A stretch of DNA of 39,418 nucleotides from Minisyncoccota bacterium. GTDB taxonomy: Bacteria; Patescibacteriota; Microgenomatia; UBA1400; PJMF01. This document shows, piece after piece, positions 7,511-14,769 of this stretch. The position numbers were made by a program, and so were the translations under genes. The stretch covers positions 1-39,418 of the forward strand of contig JAOUMD010000008.1 in the NCBI GenBank assembly GCA_029881675.1, given 5' to 3'. Position 1 is the stretch's first letter. Every line of letters starts with the position of its first letter. The notes beneath the pieces were generated by a model. The model saw nothing but the letters and a program-made list of their open reading frames with translations, had not been told where the DNA came from and made no database searches.

Positions 7511-8794
7511 ATGGAAACAATCATAGTTTTATTACTCATTATTCTAAATGGCGTTTTTGCCATGTCAGAAATAGCAATTGTCTCGGCTCGCAAAACCAAA
7601 CTTCAATCACAAGCCAACGAAGGCAATGAAAATGCTCAAACAGCCCTAGCGCTTGCTAAATCTCCAAACAGATTTTTATCTACAGTCCAAATTGGCATTA
7701 CCTTTATTGGAATTTTTGCTGGTGCATTTGGTGGTGGCACCATTGCCATATCACTAGCCAAGCAAATTGATAATATTCCTTTACTTGCTCCATACAGCGA
7801 AGTAATTGGCCTATTTTCAGTTGTAGCAGTCATTACATATTTATCATTAGTCATTGGAGAACTAGTTCCAAAAAGAATTGCTCTTAGTAGCCCTGAGAGA
7901 ACTGCCAGACTTGTGGCTAAACCGATGAACTTTCTTTCTACTATCACTGCCCCTCTCGTCAGTCTATTAACATTTTCAACAGATGTTGCACTAAACATCC
8001 TTAATATTGAACCACCTAGTGAACCTGTTGTAACTGATGAAGAAATTAAACTACTTATGAGAGAAGGAACAGAAGTTGGTATTTTTGAAACTACTGAAAA
8101 AGATATTGTTGAAAGAACTTTAAGACTAGGGGATAAGAAAATCTACCCAATGTTAACCCCTCGTGGTGAAATTCAATGGCTTAATACCAATCATCCATTT
8201 GAAAGCATTAAAAATAGAATTATAAAAGAACCTCATTCATACTTCCCAGTCTGTCGTGATGGTTTAGACAAAGTACTTGGTATTATTCAAACAAAAGACC
8301 TATTAGCTGACTTCATGAGTGATAGAAAAATTGATTTAGAGAAATCAATGCACAAGCCTATTTTTGTCCCTGAGACTATGGAAGCCCTAGATGTTCTTGA
8401 ACTCTTCAAAACTACTGGAATTCACATTGCTCTGGTTGTTGATGAATATGGGAGTGTAATTGGCTTACTCTCTCTCTCAGACATTCTTTCTGAAATTGTC
8501 GGAGATATTCCTACTGCAGATGCACTAGAAGAAGAGGACTTCATGAAAAGAGATGATGGCTCATACTTGGTTGATGGACTTGTTCCAATTGATGAATTTA
8601 AATCATTTTTCAAAATTAAAAAAATCCCAGGTTTAGAAACTGAAGACTTTCATACTTTAGGTGGCTTTGCCATGGATATGATTGGTCGTATTCCTGTCTC
8701 TGGAGACAAGTTTGAACTAGGACAATTTAACTTCGAAGTCGTTGATATGGATGAAAATAGGGTAGACAAAGTAATGGTCACTCCAAAACAGTAA
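7511..8794 (+). CDS. CNNM/HlyC/CorC-family membrane protein with CBS pair
   Basis: A 427-aa protein of the 'hemolysin' HlyC/CorC/CNNM family, implicated in Mg2+/Co2+ efflux. The DUF21/CNNM membrane domain (about 1-180) contains the typical NGVFAMSEIAIVSARK start, IGITFIGIFAGAFGGG and GELVPKRIAL. A CBS pair follows (about 205-330; MLTPRGEIQWL, HIALVVDEYGSVIGLLSLSD), then a C-terminal CorC_HlyC domain (about 345-427; GSYLVDGLVPIDEF, HTLGGFAMDMIGRIPVSGD). All domains and the length are normal for the family. It is transcribed alone. Confidence 0.93.
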   Translation: METIIVLLLIILNGVFAMSEIAIVSARKTKLQSQANEGNENAQTALALAKSPNRFLSTVQIGITFIGIFAGAFGGGTIAISLAKQIDNIPLLAPYSEVIGLFSVVAVITYLSLVIGELVPKRIALSSPERTARLVAKPMNFLSTITAPLVSLLTFSTDVALNILNIEPPSEPVVTDEEIKLLMREGTEVGIFETTEKDIVERTLRLGDKKIYPMLTPRGEIQWLNTNHPFESIKNRIIKEPHSYFPVCRDGLDKVLGIIQTKDLLADFMSDRKIDLEKSMHKPIFVPETMEALDVLELFKTTGIHIALVVDEYGSVIGLLSLSDILSEIVGDIPTADALEEEDFMKRDDGSYLVDGLVPIDEFKSFFKIKKIPGLETEDFHTLGGFAMDMIGRIPVSGDKFELGQFNFEVVDMDENRVDKVMVTPKQ

Positions 8795-8815
8795 TCATCA
8801 ATCTTCCCATTTATT

Positions 8816-9214
8816 TTATTCTGTAGTCATTCCATCAAAATCAGCTTCATTATCCATTGCTTCTTTTCTTGTTTCTCTAATAATCTGATCCTTATGATGA
8901 GCTGGAGAATAAATTGTGTATAGTTTTAATGCTTCACTATCCGATGTATTAATCACATTATGTTCTGCCCCTGCTGGGACAATTACTGCATCACCATCTC
9001 TTACTTGGTAATCACTACCGTCAATAATCACTTTGCCTACTCCTGCCTCAAACCTAAAAAACTGATCATTGTCATGATGAGTTTCCATCCCTATTTCTTC
9101 TCTTGGGCGAAGTGACATTAACACTAGCTGACTATGTTTACCAGTGTAAAGAACTTTTCTAAAGTTATTATTATTAATAGTTAGGTTCTCAATATTATCT
9201 TTGTATCCTTGCAT
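8816..9214 (-). CDS. cupin-domain protein
   Basis: A 132-aa single cupin resembling mannose-6-phosphate isomerase-like cupins. Motif 1 is THHDNDQFFRFEAGVGKV and motif 2 is PAGAEHNVINTS, giving His/Glu/His candidates for one bound metal. The ATG at 9214 is chosen over an upstream frame start at 9259 because AAAGGAA lies 4 nt before it and the first 15 residues of the longer form do not look like a cupin. The C-terminus (KEAMDNEADFDGM) is acidic. Substrate unknown; neighbours give no hint. Confidence 0.85.
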   Translation of the reverse strand: MQGYKDNIENLTINNNNFRKVLYTGKHSQLVLMSLRPREEIGMETHHDNDQFFRFEAGVGKVIIDGSDYQVRDGDAVIVPAGAEHNVINTSDSEALKLYTIYSPAHHKDQIIRETRKEAMDNEADFDGMTTE

Positions 9215-9315
9215 GAAATTCCTTTCTATTTTGCTGTTATAAATTGATAATACGCGCAAAATAAGAAAAGTTAAATAGTATCAAAGCAAAAAATATATTA
9301 TACTGATTTTAACCA

Positions 9316-9879
9316 ATGAAAAAGTCATACATCAGCCTTATTTTAATTATTGTCATAATCTCAAGTATTATCTTTTTGCTAATTAATAACCAGAATAAAA
9401 AAGTGAATAACCAAATAAAAAGTAATCAAGGAGAAACTATGAAACTAACTAGTAACGCCTTTATTAACCAAGGCAATATTCCCACAAAATATACCTGTGA
9501 TGGTGAAAATATCAATCCACCCTTACAATTTTCTGAAATTCCAAAAGAAACTAAAAGCTTAGTTCTAATTGTTGATGACCCAGATGCTCCTGTTGGAGAT
9601 TGGGTTCATTGGTTAGTTTGGAATATAGATCCTAATACAACAGAGCTAGAGGAAAATTCTCTGCCAGGTGGATCAATACAAGGCATAACTGATTTTAAAG
9701 AAAATAAATATGGTGGACCATGTCCTCACAGTGGTACTCATCGCTATCAATTTAAGCTTTATGCATTAGACACTACTTTAGACCTTTCTTCTGATACAAC
9801 CAAAAAAGTACTAGAACAAACTATAGAAGCGCATATTATTGATCAAACAATGTTAGAAGGAGTGTATAAAAGAATTTAA
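9316..9879 (+). CDS. YbhB/YbcL-family PEBP-like protein
   Basis: A 187-aa phosphatidylethanolamine-binding-protein fold (Raf kinase inhibitor-like, YbhB/YbcL). An uncleaved anchor or signal helix at about 5-23 exports it; the domain follows from about residue 40. Diagnostic motifs are LVLIVDDPDAPVGDWVHWLVWN and GPCPHSGTHRYQFKLYAL, which form the ligand pocket. The molecular role of bacterial members is unclear. A TATACT box 11 nt before the ATG suggests a nearly leaderless transcript; the gene stands alone. Confidence 0.92.
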   Translation: MKKSYISLILIIVIISSIIFLLINNQNKKVNNQIKSNQGETMKLTSNAFINQGNIPTKYTCDGENINPPLQFSEIPKETKSLVLIVDDPDAPVGDWVHWLVWNIDPNTTELEENSLPGGSIQGITDFKENKYGGPCPHSGTHRYQFKLYALDTTLDLSSDTTKKVLEQTIEAHIIDQTMLEGVYKRI

Positions 9880-9887
9880 ATAAAGAA

Positions 9888-10292
9888 CTATTTAATTAAG
9901 CCCTTATTCTTTAAATCTTCAAATATCAAAACATCAACAGGGGAGACCATATCTATTTGTGAATAAGTAAAAAAATCAATCTCTGCAATTTCAGCGGCAG
10001 GAGTTAAATCACCTGTAAAGTCTGCTTCATAGCAAGTCATTCTAACAATAGTACCGTCTGGTTTCCCATGGGCTTGAGCTTCAAATACACCATATTTTAT
10101 AATTGAATCTTCAATAACATTTACAGTTAATTCTTCATTTACTTCTCTAATTAAGGCTTGATGATCTGTCTCACCAGACTCTCTTTTTCCACCTGGAATA
10201 TACCAAGTATCCTTACCTTTACTCAGGGTAACGAGAATCTTATTATCTTTAATTAATATATAAGCCAGTTTATCTATAAAGTTTTTTTCCAT
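9888..10292 (-). CDS. Nudix hydrolase
   Basis: A 134-aa Nudix protein. The Nudix box G-x5-E-x7-REVNEEL is complete (GKRESGETDHQALIREVNEE), with the catalytic Glu pair. Such enzymes cleave nucleoside-diphosphate-X compounds, often as housecleaning. The ATG at 10292 is preferred over an in-frame TTG at 10313: it lies 2 nt after the stop of the HIT-like gene, so the two are translationally coupled. Pairing of HIT and Nudix suggests shared nucleotide turnover (inference). Substrate is not predictable. Confidence 0.9.
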   Translation of the reverse strand: MEKNFIDKLAYILIKDNKILVTLSKGKDTWYIPGGKRESGETDHQALIREVNEELTVNVIEDSIIKYGVFEAQAHGKPDGTIVRMTCYEADFTGDLTPAAEIAEIDFFTYSQIDMVSPVDVLIFEDLKNKGLIK

Positions 10293-10294
10293 AA

Positions 10295-10795
10295 TTATTT
10301 CTTTATATTCCAACTCTCTATATTATATTTATCTGTTTTTAATAACTCTTCTATATCTTGTCTAATTACATCCATATCCATTTTACTCAACGGTTCAAAA
10401 CCATCATAAAATCCACTAGAACGATCAGGAAGATAAACTGCTTCAGGAAATACTTGCTTTGTAGCATTTTCCGCTCTGCCAAAAATATGGAGGTGTAAAA
10501 CTGCTCTCTCTCCACGCTTAAAAGCCCAATTACCGAGGTCTTCATAATTAATCTTAACTACTGGGATACCTTGTTTATTCATCCCTTTTTGCATAGCTTC
10601 ACCAGCTAACATACTAAGCCAGATGAACTCTATAGCTTCTTGCTTAGTAAAATCAGTTCTATCTGAAATTCTTTGCTTATCTTTTGGAAATATTCTAATA
10701 TGACCACCATCTTCCCTAGACACAAATGGCATGGGATGAATCTCAACTGTAAAGTTTTTTGATTCATAAATTAGTTGATCTTGAATATTTGACAT
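10295..10795 (-). CDS. HIT-like hydrolase
   Basis: A 166-aa protein of HIT type. The histidine motif is VLHLHIFGRA, close to HxHxH, following a conserved KINYEDLGNWAF segment; an N-terminal GGHIRIFPK strand also fits a HIT fold. HIT enzymes hydrolyse dinucleotide polyphosphates or nucleoside phosphoramidates. A paralogue lies at 21586-22092 (shared GGH...K, INY.D.GNW, HLH, FPxAxYxP). It is first in an operon with the Nudix gene. The start is supported by an extended -10 box 6 nt upstream (leaderless). Confidence 0.75.
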   Translation of the reverse strand: MSNIQDQLIYESKNFTVEIHPMPFVSREDGGHIRIFPKDKQRISDRTDFTKQEAIEFIWLSMLAGEAMQKGMNKQGIPVVKINYEDLGNWAFKRGERAVLHLHIFGRAENATKQVFPEAVYLPDRSSGFYDGFEPLSKMDMDVIRQDIEELLKTDKYNIESWNIKK

Positions 10796-10801
10796 GAAAG
10801 T

Positions 10802-10810
10802 ATTGTAACA
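10802..10810 (-). promoter_or_regulatory. extended -10 promoter, leaderless start
   Basis: On the minus strand TGTTACAAT (TG-n-TACAAT); the hexamer ends 6 nt before the ATG at 10795. No ribosome site. Confidence 0.55.
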
Positions 10811-10878
10811 AATAAAATAAAAATAGAAGTTTGTTGTTTACCTATGATTTTATCCAATAATTAAGATATAAATAAAAT

Positions 10879-11253
10879 ATGAAAAGAAATTATGAAAGTA
10901 GATCCCCAAAGGTAAGTCCAGAAGTAGCTGTCTCAAGATTTAAACAGATAATGAAAGATATTTATAAAAACTGGGATCTCACATTACCAGATCAACTTTA
11001 CTTGGCTGATAGTGCAGTTGAGGCAGAAATGGGAGTACCTGGTGTTAGAGTCTATGGTGGGACTAGTGATATAGATATATTAGCACCAGAACCAATTGAT
11101 CTTGACCAAAAAGAAATTGGAATTTTAGAACAAGAAATTAGAAATTCAGTGGAGGAATCTGGAGTTGATTTTAACTTTGCACCAAAGAATGATTTACTCA
11201 ACGGAAATGCTTATGATAGAGTCTGTAGACCAATTAATAACTTCAGCTGGTAA
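10879..11253 (+). CDS. nucleotidyltransferase-like small protein
   Basis: A 124-aa protein. VRVYGGTSDIDILAP resembles the G-[GS]-x-S-D-x-D core of the polymerase-beta-like nucleotidyltransferase fold, and a later VDFNFA could supply the third acidic residue. The usual N-terminal helix is present but the protein is short, so it may be a minimal MNT-type enzyme or a degenerate form. A TATAAA box lies 6 nt before the ATG (leaderless). It is divergent from the HIT/Nudix operon and convergent with the RibD-C-like gene. Confidence 0.55.
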   Translation: MKRNYESRSPKVSPEVAVSRFKQIMKDIYKNWDLTLPDQLYLADSAVEAEMGVPGVRVYGGTSDIDILAPEPIDLDQKEIGILEQEIRNSVEESGVDFNFAPKNDLLNGNAYDRVCRPINNFSW

Positions 11254-11261
11254 ATTGTTGT

Positions 11262-11786
11262 TTATAATTTATAGTGACTCATTATTATCCCTGAATCATA
11301 TACATTGCTATTAATTAATTTTGTTTTAACTAATTTAGTTTTATTAAATAAACTAATTCCATCGCCTAAGACAACTGGCATTGTAAACAAAATAATCTCA
11401 TCAATTAAAGATTCTTTTAGAAACTGTTGTACAACATTCGCTCCACCAATCAACCAAACGTTCTTCTTTGAAACAGATTTAGCTTTATCTACTAAATTTG
11501 CTAATTCTCCTGAATAAAATTCAATATCTACTCCGCTTGGTTTTTCTAAATCATTACGATTTGTGAGCACAAAAGATTTTCCAGTATATGGATAGGGAAT
11601 ATCAAAATCTAACACTTGTTGATATGTTTTAGATCCTTGGATATCTACATCAATACCATCGATAAAATCATTAAAGCCTAAATCTTCACCAGTATTATTA
11701 AATTCATCTAACCATGACACACTTCCATCTTTAGTTGAAATATATCCATCTAAACTTTGAGCAATGTATAAAATTATTTTGGACAT
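11262..11786 (-). CDS. RibD-C/DHFR-like reductase (YyaP/YwjB type)
   Basis: A 174-aa protein of the RibD C-terminal/dihydrofolate-reductase-like fold. Recognisable parts: SLDGYISTKDGSVSWLDEF at the N-terminus, QGSKTYQQVL, FVLTNR, and KNVWLIGGANVVQQFL (NADPH-binding Gly pair), then EIILFTMPVVLGDGISLF. Members are NADPH-dependent reductases of mostly unknown substrate; true DHFR is less likely because the folate-site pattern is absent. TATACT lies 7 nt before the ATG, again leaderless. Confidence 0.85.
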   Translation of the reverse strand: MSKIILYIAQSLDGYISTKDGSVSWLDEFNNTGEDLGFNDFIDGIDVDIQGSKTYQQVLDFDIPYPYTGKSFVLTNRNDLEKPSGVDIEFYSGELANLVDKAKSVSKKNVWLIGGANVVQQFLKESLIDEIILFTMPVVLGDGISLFNKTKLVKTKLINSNVYDSGIIMSHYKL

Positions 11787-11826
11787 AAGAAATAGTATAA
11801 CAATAAGTATTGTAAACTATAGTCAT

Positions 11827-12318
11827 ATGCACATTCATTTTATATGCTCAGGAAATGCTTTTAGAAGTAGATTAGCCGAAGCGTATCTTAAATCAAAAAT
11901 TAAAAAAACTAACTTAAAAATTAGTTCCAGTGGTATTAATGCAAATAAATATAGTCTAGGGAATGGCCCAATATGTTGGTATTCAATGAAATTGATTGAT
12001 AAAAACAATATCATTAAATATATGTCTTGGAAAGAAAAACAAACAACAAAAGAAATCATCAATGACGTTGATTTACTGGTAGGGATGAGCGAAGATCACA
12101 TCAAGTATTGTCAAAAAAAATTAGGATTTGTTGGGAAAACTATTAACTGGAATATCCCAGATTTAAATGAAATGAAAGAATACCAGCTAATTGAAGATAA
12201 TCAGAATGATTTAAAAATTATTAAGCTTACAGAACAAATATTTGACTTAATTAAAGATAAAAACAAAGATTTAATCAAATGTTTAAAAAACAGTGATGGC
12301 TCTGTTGGACTATGTTAA
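11827..12318 (+). CDS. low-molecular-weight protein phosphatase-like
   Basis: A 163-aa protein of the LMW-PTP/ArsC fold. The P-loop near the N-terminus is C-SGNAF-R-S (Cys7, Arg13), matching C-x5-R-S, followed by SSSGI and a late NIPDLNE carrying the general-acid Asp. It may dephosphorylate proteins or small molecules. ATG 11827 is chosen because the P-loop then sits at the family's normal distance. The C-terminus reads into boundary repeat A (SDGSVGLC and the stop), so the original tail was probably replaced by recombination there. Confidence 0.75.
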   Translation: MHIHFICSGNAFRSRLAEAYLKSKIKKTNLKISSSGINANKYSLGNGPICWYSMKLIDKNNIIKYMSWKEKQTTKEIINDVDLLVGMSEDHIKYCQKKLGFVGKTINWNIPDLNEMKEYQLIEDNQNDLKIIKLTEQIFDLIKDKNKDLIKCLKNSDGSVGLC

Positions 12319-12325
12319 GAACTAC
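12294..12325 (-). repeat. cassette boundary repeat, copy A (right arm plus tRNA-end copy)
   Basis: Read on the minus strand: AGTTC-TTAACATA-GTCC (right arm) then AACAGAGCCATCA, resembling the 3' end of tRNA-Gln (AGTCC..GGGCATCA). Copies G (13604) and C (14586) are nearly identical in the arm; copy E (21554) has the same arm but a tRNA-Val-like end. The stop of the phosphatase-like gene lies inside this copy. Confidence 0.7.
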
Positions 12326-12455
12326 TTTAATTATGATTATCATTACAAACAAAAGGCTTTGTCCTACACTTTTCTTTTATAGGGCAGCTACCACAGCATG
12401 AGTCATGATCACTCAATTTTTTAACTATAAAAACAATACATAAGATAACAATGAA

Positions 12456-12504
12456 TAAATTTACTTGAGGGGACTTTTGAATTCTATTCGAAACTATTTT
12501 ATAA
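12456..12504 (-). repeat. cassette boundary repeat, copy H (left arm)
   Basis: The plus strand has TAAATTTACTTGAGGG, identical to the left arm after tRNA-Gln (from about 16991), then ACTTTTGAATTC and CTATTCGAAACTATTTT, which resembles copy B (CTATTCGAACCTATTTT). On the minus strand this is a tRNA-T-arm-like TTCGAA segment followed by CCCCTCAAGTAAATTTA, immediately before the truncated FeoB-associated gene. Confidence 0.55.
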
Positions 12505-12506
12505 AA

Positions 12507-12515
12507 TGATAATAT
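12507..12515 (+). promoter_or_regulatory. extended -10 promoter, leaderless start
   Basis: TGATAATAT (TG-n-TAATAT); the hexamer ends 6 nt before the ATG at 12522. It lies between repeat H and the gene. Confidence 0.5.
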
Positions 12516-12521
12516 TAAGTT

Positions 12522-13109
12522 ATGACTCAAATCATAGAAAATTCATCAAAAAAACCAAAAGAATCAATTTATAGTGAATATGATAGTGACTATGAAGACT
12601 TATCTACAGATGATGCACTCTTAGTAACATATGATGACGATACAGATCTTTATGAAAGAAAGCTTCTCGCAAGACAGGTAGTTGATTGCATAGTAATTGC
12701 TCTTTGGGGTAAAACACCAGAAGGTGATAATTTTATCTCTCTTATCCATAAGAGTTCTCCAAGTACCATTGAAAAACTTATGAAACAACATGGGATTGAT
12801 GTTAGTGGTGCCAAACTTTCATATTTATTAGTTCCTGGTCCAGACTCACAGAAAGATGTTATTACTAAAACTAAAGCAGAGTGTAAAAAACTTTTTGATA
12901 AAGAAGAAGCTTCAACTGATAAACCAGATAAAGAGTTTTCTTTTACAATTGAACAGCATGAACGACCATATGATAAATCTTCAGTAGTTATTACTGGCTT
13001 ACCTAATGATAGAGTTAGTGTAAGAACTATCTGTCCTCGTCCTGATGATATAAGAGAGAAAATGGCAATTGGAGTTGGCAATAGTAAATTGATTAGAGAA
13101 AAACAATAA
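12522..13109 (+). CDS. hypothetical protein, 195 aa
   Basis: An acidic protein of unknown function. Residues 1-45 are Asp/Ser/Tyr-rich and probably disordered. A folded core follows: LLARQVVDCIVIALWGKTPE, then FISLIHKSS, with Cys and His placed as in the CNF1/CheD/YfiH-like fold where a Cys-His pair is catalytic, but this resemblance is weak and unproven. Later strands include LSYLLVPGP and SVVITGLP. It lies as a lone plus-strand gene between boundary repeats H and B in the tRNA-Gln array. Confidence 0.65.
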   Translation: MTQIIENSSKKPKESIYSEYDSDYEDLSTDDALLVTYDDDTDLYERKLLARQVVDCIVIALWGKTPEGDNFISLIHKSSPSTIEKLMKQHGIDVSGAKLSYLLVPGPDSQKDVITKTKAECKKLFDKEEASTDKPDKEFSFTIEQHERPYDKSSVVITGLPNDRVSVRTICPRPDDIREKMAIGVGNSKLIREKQ

Positions 13110-13124
13110 ACAGAATCTAATCTG

Positions 13125-13160
13125 TGATGCCGTACGTGGACGCTATTCGAACCTATTTTG
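13125..13160 (-). repeat. cassette boundary repeat, copy B (tRNA-end-like)
   Basis: Read on the minus strand: ATAGGTTCGAATAGCGTCC then ACGTACGGCATCA. This keeps GGTTCGA of a tRNA T-arm and ends GGCATCA exactly as the tRNA-Gln gene does, but cannot fold into a whole tRNA. It is the copy closest to the tRNA itself and lacks the CTRACATA right arm of A, C, E and G. Confidence 0.6.
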
Positions 13161-13559
13161 TTAAAACATTTTTCTAGCTCTAGTAAGTACAGACTTCAAT
13201 TTCCACCTAGCTGCTGTTTTTTCTCTTGTGAAACGATCTTCATGTCCTATCCAATCTGCAGCTGTAGTATCATAGACAAAATCGTCAAAACCAACTCCTA
13301 AATCTGGTAACTTATCACACTTTTTTCTTAACTCTTCCAAAAACTTATCTCTACCTCCATCTATTCCATCCCTATTTAACAAACCTATTTCTGTAACAAC
13401 TGGTGAAACTTCTCTCATCACTAAGTCTAAGTTACCTGTACTGGGTTCTGAGGTTGTTACAATTTTAGTTAAACCCATGTTGATAAGCTGAAGACCTATA
13501 TTACGTTGCTCTTTTTCACTTAGTCTATCCACTATTGATTCGCTAGTTTTTTCTATCAT
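13161..13559 (-). CDS. hypothetical protein, 132 aa
   Basis: A soluble, mostly helical protein of unknown function. A helical N-terminus (RLSEKEQRNIGLQLINMGL) is followed by a variable middle and a basic C-terminal helix (REKTAARWKLKSVLTRARKM). It occupies its own cassette between repeats B and G. No ribosome site is obvious. No family recognised. Confidence 0.6.
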   Translation of the reverse strand: MIEKTSESIVDRLSEKEQRNIGLQLINMGLTKIVTTSEPSTGNLDLVMREVSPVVTEIGLLNRDGIDGGRDKFLEELRKKCDKLPDLGVGFDDFVYDTTAADWIGHEDRFTREKTAARWKLKSVLTRARKMF

Positions 13560-13603
13560 GAGAATAGTATAACAAATAAGAATTTATTTAGAGAGTGTAT
13601 TCG

Positions 13604-13635
13604 TGATGGCACTATTGGACTATGTCAGGAACTAC
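13604..13635 (-). repeat. cassette boundary repeat, copy G
   Basis: Minus strand: GTAGTTCCTGACATAGTCC then AATAGTGCCATCA. It differs from copy C by one base over the about 27-nt shared core (GTTCC to GCCATC). It lies downstream of the 252-aa gene and upstream of the 132-aa gene, both on the minus strand. Confidence 0.7.
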
Positions 13636-13678
13636 TTAGTACCTTCCACTAATCCCATACTCAGTCGTAACTTCCAAT

Positions 13679-14437
13679 TTAGGATTGTTTAGCTACTCGC
13701 AGTGCTAGATCCATATCACCATTTAAAACCCAATTAAACAAATGATCCCTAACTTCTACAAAGAGAGTTTCCTCATTAAGATCAAACGTCCTTTCACAAC
13801 CGAAGGCTCGTTCACCATTAAGAGTACAACTGCTGTGTACAAAACTATCAGCATCTAGTTTATCGCTTGAGCCTTTATATAGTGTATATCTAATTGAGGC
13901 TTTTTCCTGTTCATAAGGAAACTCAACTTCAATGAAGTACTGATCGTCATTGGGGTTGAAATCTGACATTTTAACTGAAGATCCTTCTCCAAAATAGTTA
14001 TTAACCAAAGCTAATAAAATTGGGAGCAATAATCTTTCAAACATCTGTTTATCATCCAGGTATTTTTCATGCCGTCTAAGCTCATCTTCATCGATCACAA
14101 CTTCTTTATCATTCAATCTTGCATAAGACTCAACAACGTCACTAAAAGTCATTTTAGATACACGTTCTTGAACTTCCTCTAGCCATTCACTAATTAATAA
14201 ATCTTCAAACTCAAAAACTGATGTGGAGATCATAATAGCAAAATCATAATCAAATAATGTTCTTATCATGTCAGCAATTACATGCCTAAGACCAGATGAC
14301 TCAGCGTCTAAAATACCTCCAAAAGACTCATTTTGAATTTTGCCACTTCCAGCAACAGCATGATCCACTGCACTTGCAATAATATCTTCTTTTCTAGCTC
14401 TCAATGCTTCTTCACATGGTTCTTTTTCAAATGCCAT
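13679..14437 (-). CDS. hypothetical protein, 252 aa
   Basis: A soluble acidic protein. The N-terminal two thirds are helical (EALRARKEDIIASAVDHAVA, LRHVIADMIRTLF); the last third is beta-rich (YFIEVEFPYEQEKASIRYTL, FVHSSCTLNGER) and could be a small binding domain. Function unknown. GAAAGG lies 5 nt before the ATG and follows a hairpin-T7 leader like that of the 211-aa gene at 6323. It is alone in a cassette bounded by repeats C and G. Confidence 0.7.
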   Translation of the reverse strand: MAFEKEPCEEALRARKEDIIASAVDHAVAGSGKIQNESFGGILDAESSGLRHVIADMIRTLFDYDFAIMISTSVFEFEDLLISEWLEEVQERVSKMTFSDVVESYARLNDKEVVIDEDELRRHEKYLDDKQMFERLLLPILLALVNNYFGEGSSVKMSDFNPNDDQYFIEVEFPYEQEKASIRYTLYKGSSDKLDADSFVHSSCTLNGERAFGCERTFDLNEETLFVEVRDHLFNWVLNGDMDLALRVAKQS

Positions 14438-14446
14438 ATTTACCTT

Positions 14447-14488
14447 TCAAAAAAACCACCTAACACAAAAGGGGACAGGTGGCTTCAT
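14447..14488 (-). promoter_or_regulatory. leader hairpin with 13-codon mini-ORF
   Basis: On the minus strand a stem GCCACCT/AGGTGGT is followed by seven T and GAAAGG before the ATG at 14437. An ATG just before the stem opens a 13-codon frame (MKPPVPFCVRWFF) whose TGA overlaps the end of the T-run and touches the ribosome site. An extended -10 TGATATAAT lies about 25 nt upstream of that ATG. It may be an attenuator or translational-coupling leader; the ORF could be chance. Confidence 0.45.
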
Positions 14489-14537
14489 TTATTCAAATTT
14501 AATTATTGGAATTATATCATACTTACTTGATGCAACA

Positions 14538-14616
14538 GGTTCTAACCGTCCTACTCGGGTCTATTTTCTCTTGAGGGGATTTCTTGGATGGCGCTATTGG
14601 ACTATGTCAGGAACGA
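14538..14616 (-). repeat. cassette boundary repeat, copy C (right arm, tRNA-end copy, left arm)
   Basis: The fullest copy. Minus strand, in order: GTTCCTGACATAGTCC (right arm), AATAGCGCCATC (tRNA-end-like), a spacer with CCCCTCAAG, and TAGGACGGTTAGAACC (left arm). The last 16 nt are identical to the sequence after tRNA-Gln (16967-16982). The two arms are imperfect inverted repeats of each other: GTTC-n8-GTCC against GGAC-n5-GAAC. Confidence 0.75.
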
Positions 14617-14768
14617 TTTTCTCCTTCATCATGACATACAAATGGTTTAGTTTTACACTTTTCCTTTATTGGACAACTACCACAATAAGATTCATGACTA
14701 CTCAATTTCTTGAATATCACAAAGACACATATTATTAAGATAGATAAAATCAAAATATTTTCCAACAT
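14607..14768 (-). CDS. FeoB-associated Cys-rich membrane protein
   Basis: A 53-aa protein of the FeoB-associated Cys-rich family. One hydrophobic helix (about 4-19) is followed by SSHESYCGSCPIKEKCKT and KPFVC, four Cys that could pass or sense iron. It starts 1 nt after the feoB stop, so it is coupled to feoB, and completes a feoA-feoB-accessory operon. Its TGA lies inside boundary repeat C. A truncated duplicate lies at 12327-12530. Confidence 0.85.
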   Translation of the reverse strand: MLENILILSILIICVFVIFKKLSSHESYCGSCPIKEKCKTKPFVCHDEGENRS

Positions 14769-14769
14769 A

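Larger units (their letters stand above)
12327..12530 (-). pseudogene. truncated FeoB-associated Cys-rich membrane protein
   Basis: The last about 43 residues repeat the intact gene at 14607-14768: helix, KKLS.H.S.CGSCPIKEKC, TKPFVC. The first about 8 residues are missing; the frame instead runs upstream through boundary repeat H and into the start region of the next gene, giving an N-terminus (VSNRIQKSPQVN) that is repeat sequence read as protein. There is no ATG, GTG or TTG start between the repeat and the helix. Best read as a duplicate broken at a recombination site, though an unusual start cannot be excluded. Confidence 0.6.

Noticed and set aside
12294-14614. Repeat copies read as coding (MALLDYVRN-like)
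   Set aside because: Three copies give a similar peptide in one frame, but they end in different contexts and are short; the same bases match tRNA 3' ends on the other strand, which explains the conservation better.
14538-14616. Classical integron attC site
   Set aside because: GTTGGAC/ATTGGAC and TCTAAC resemble attC boxes, but no integron integrase, attI or uniform cassette orientation is seen and the link to tRNA ends is stronger.
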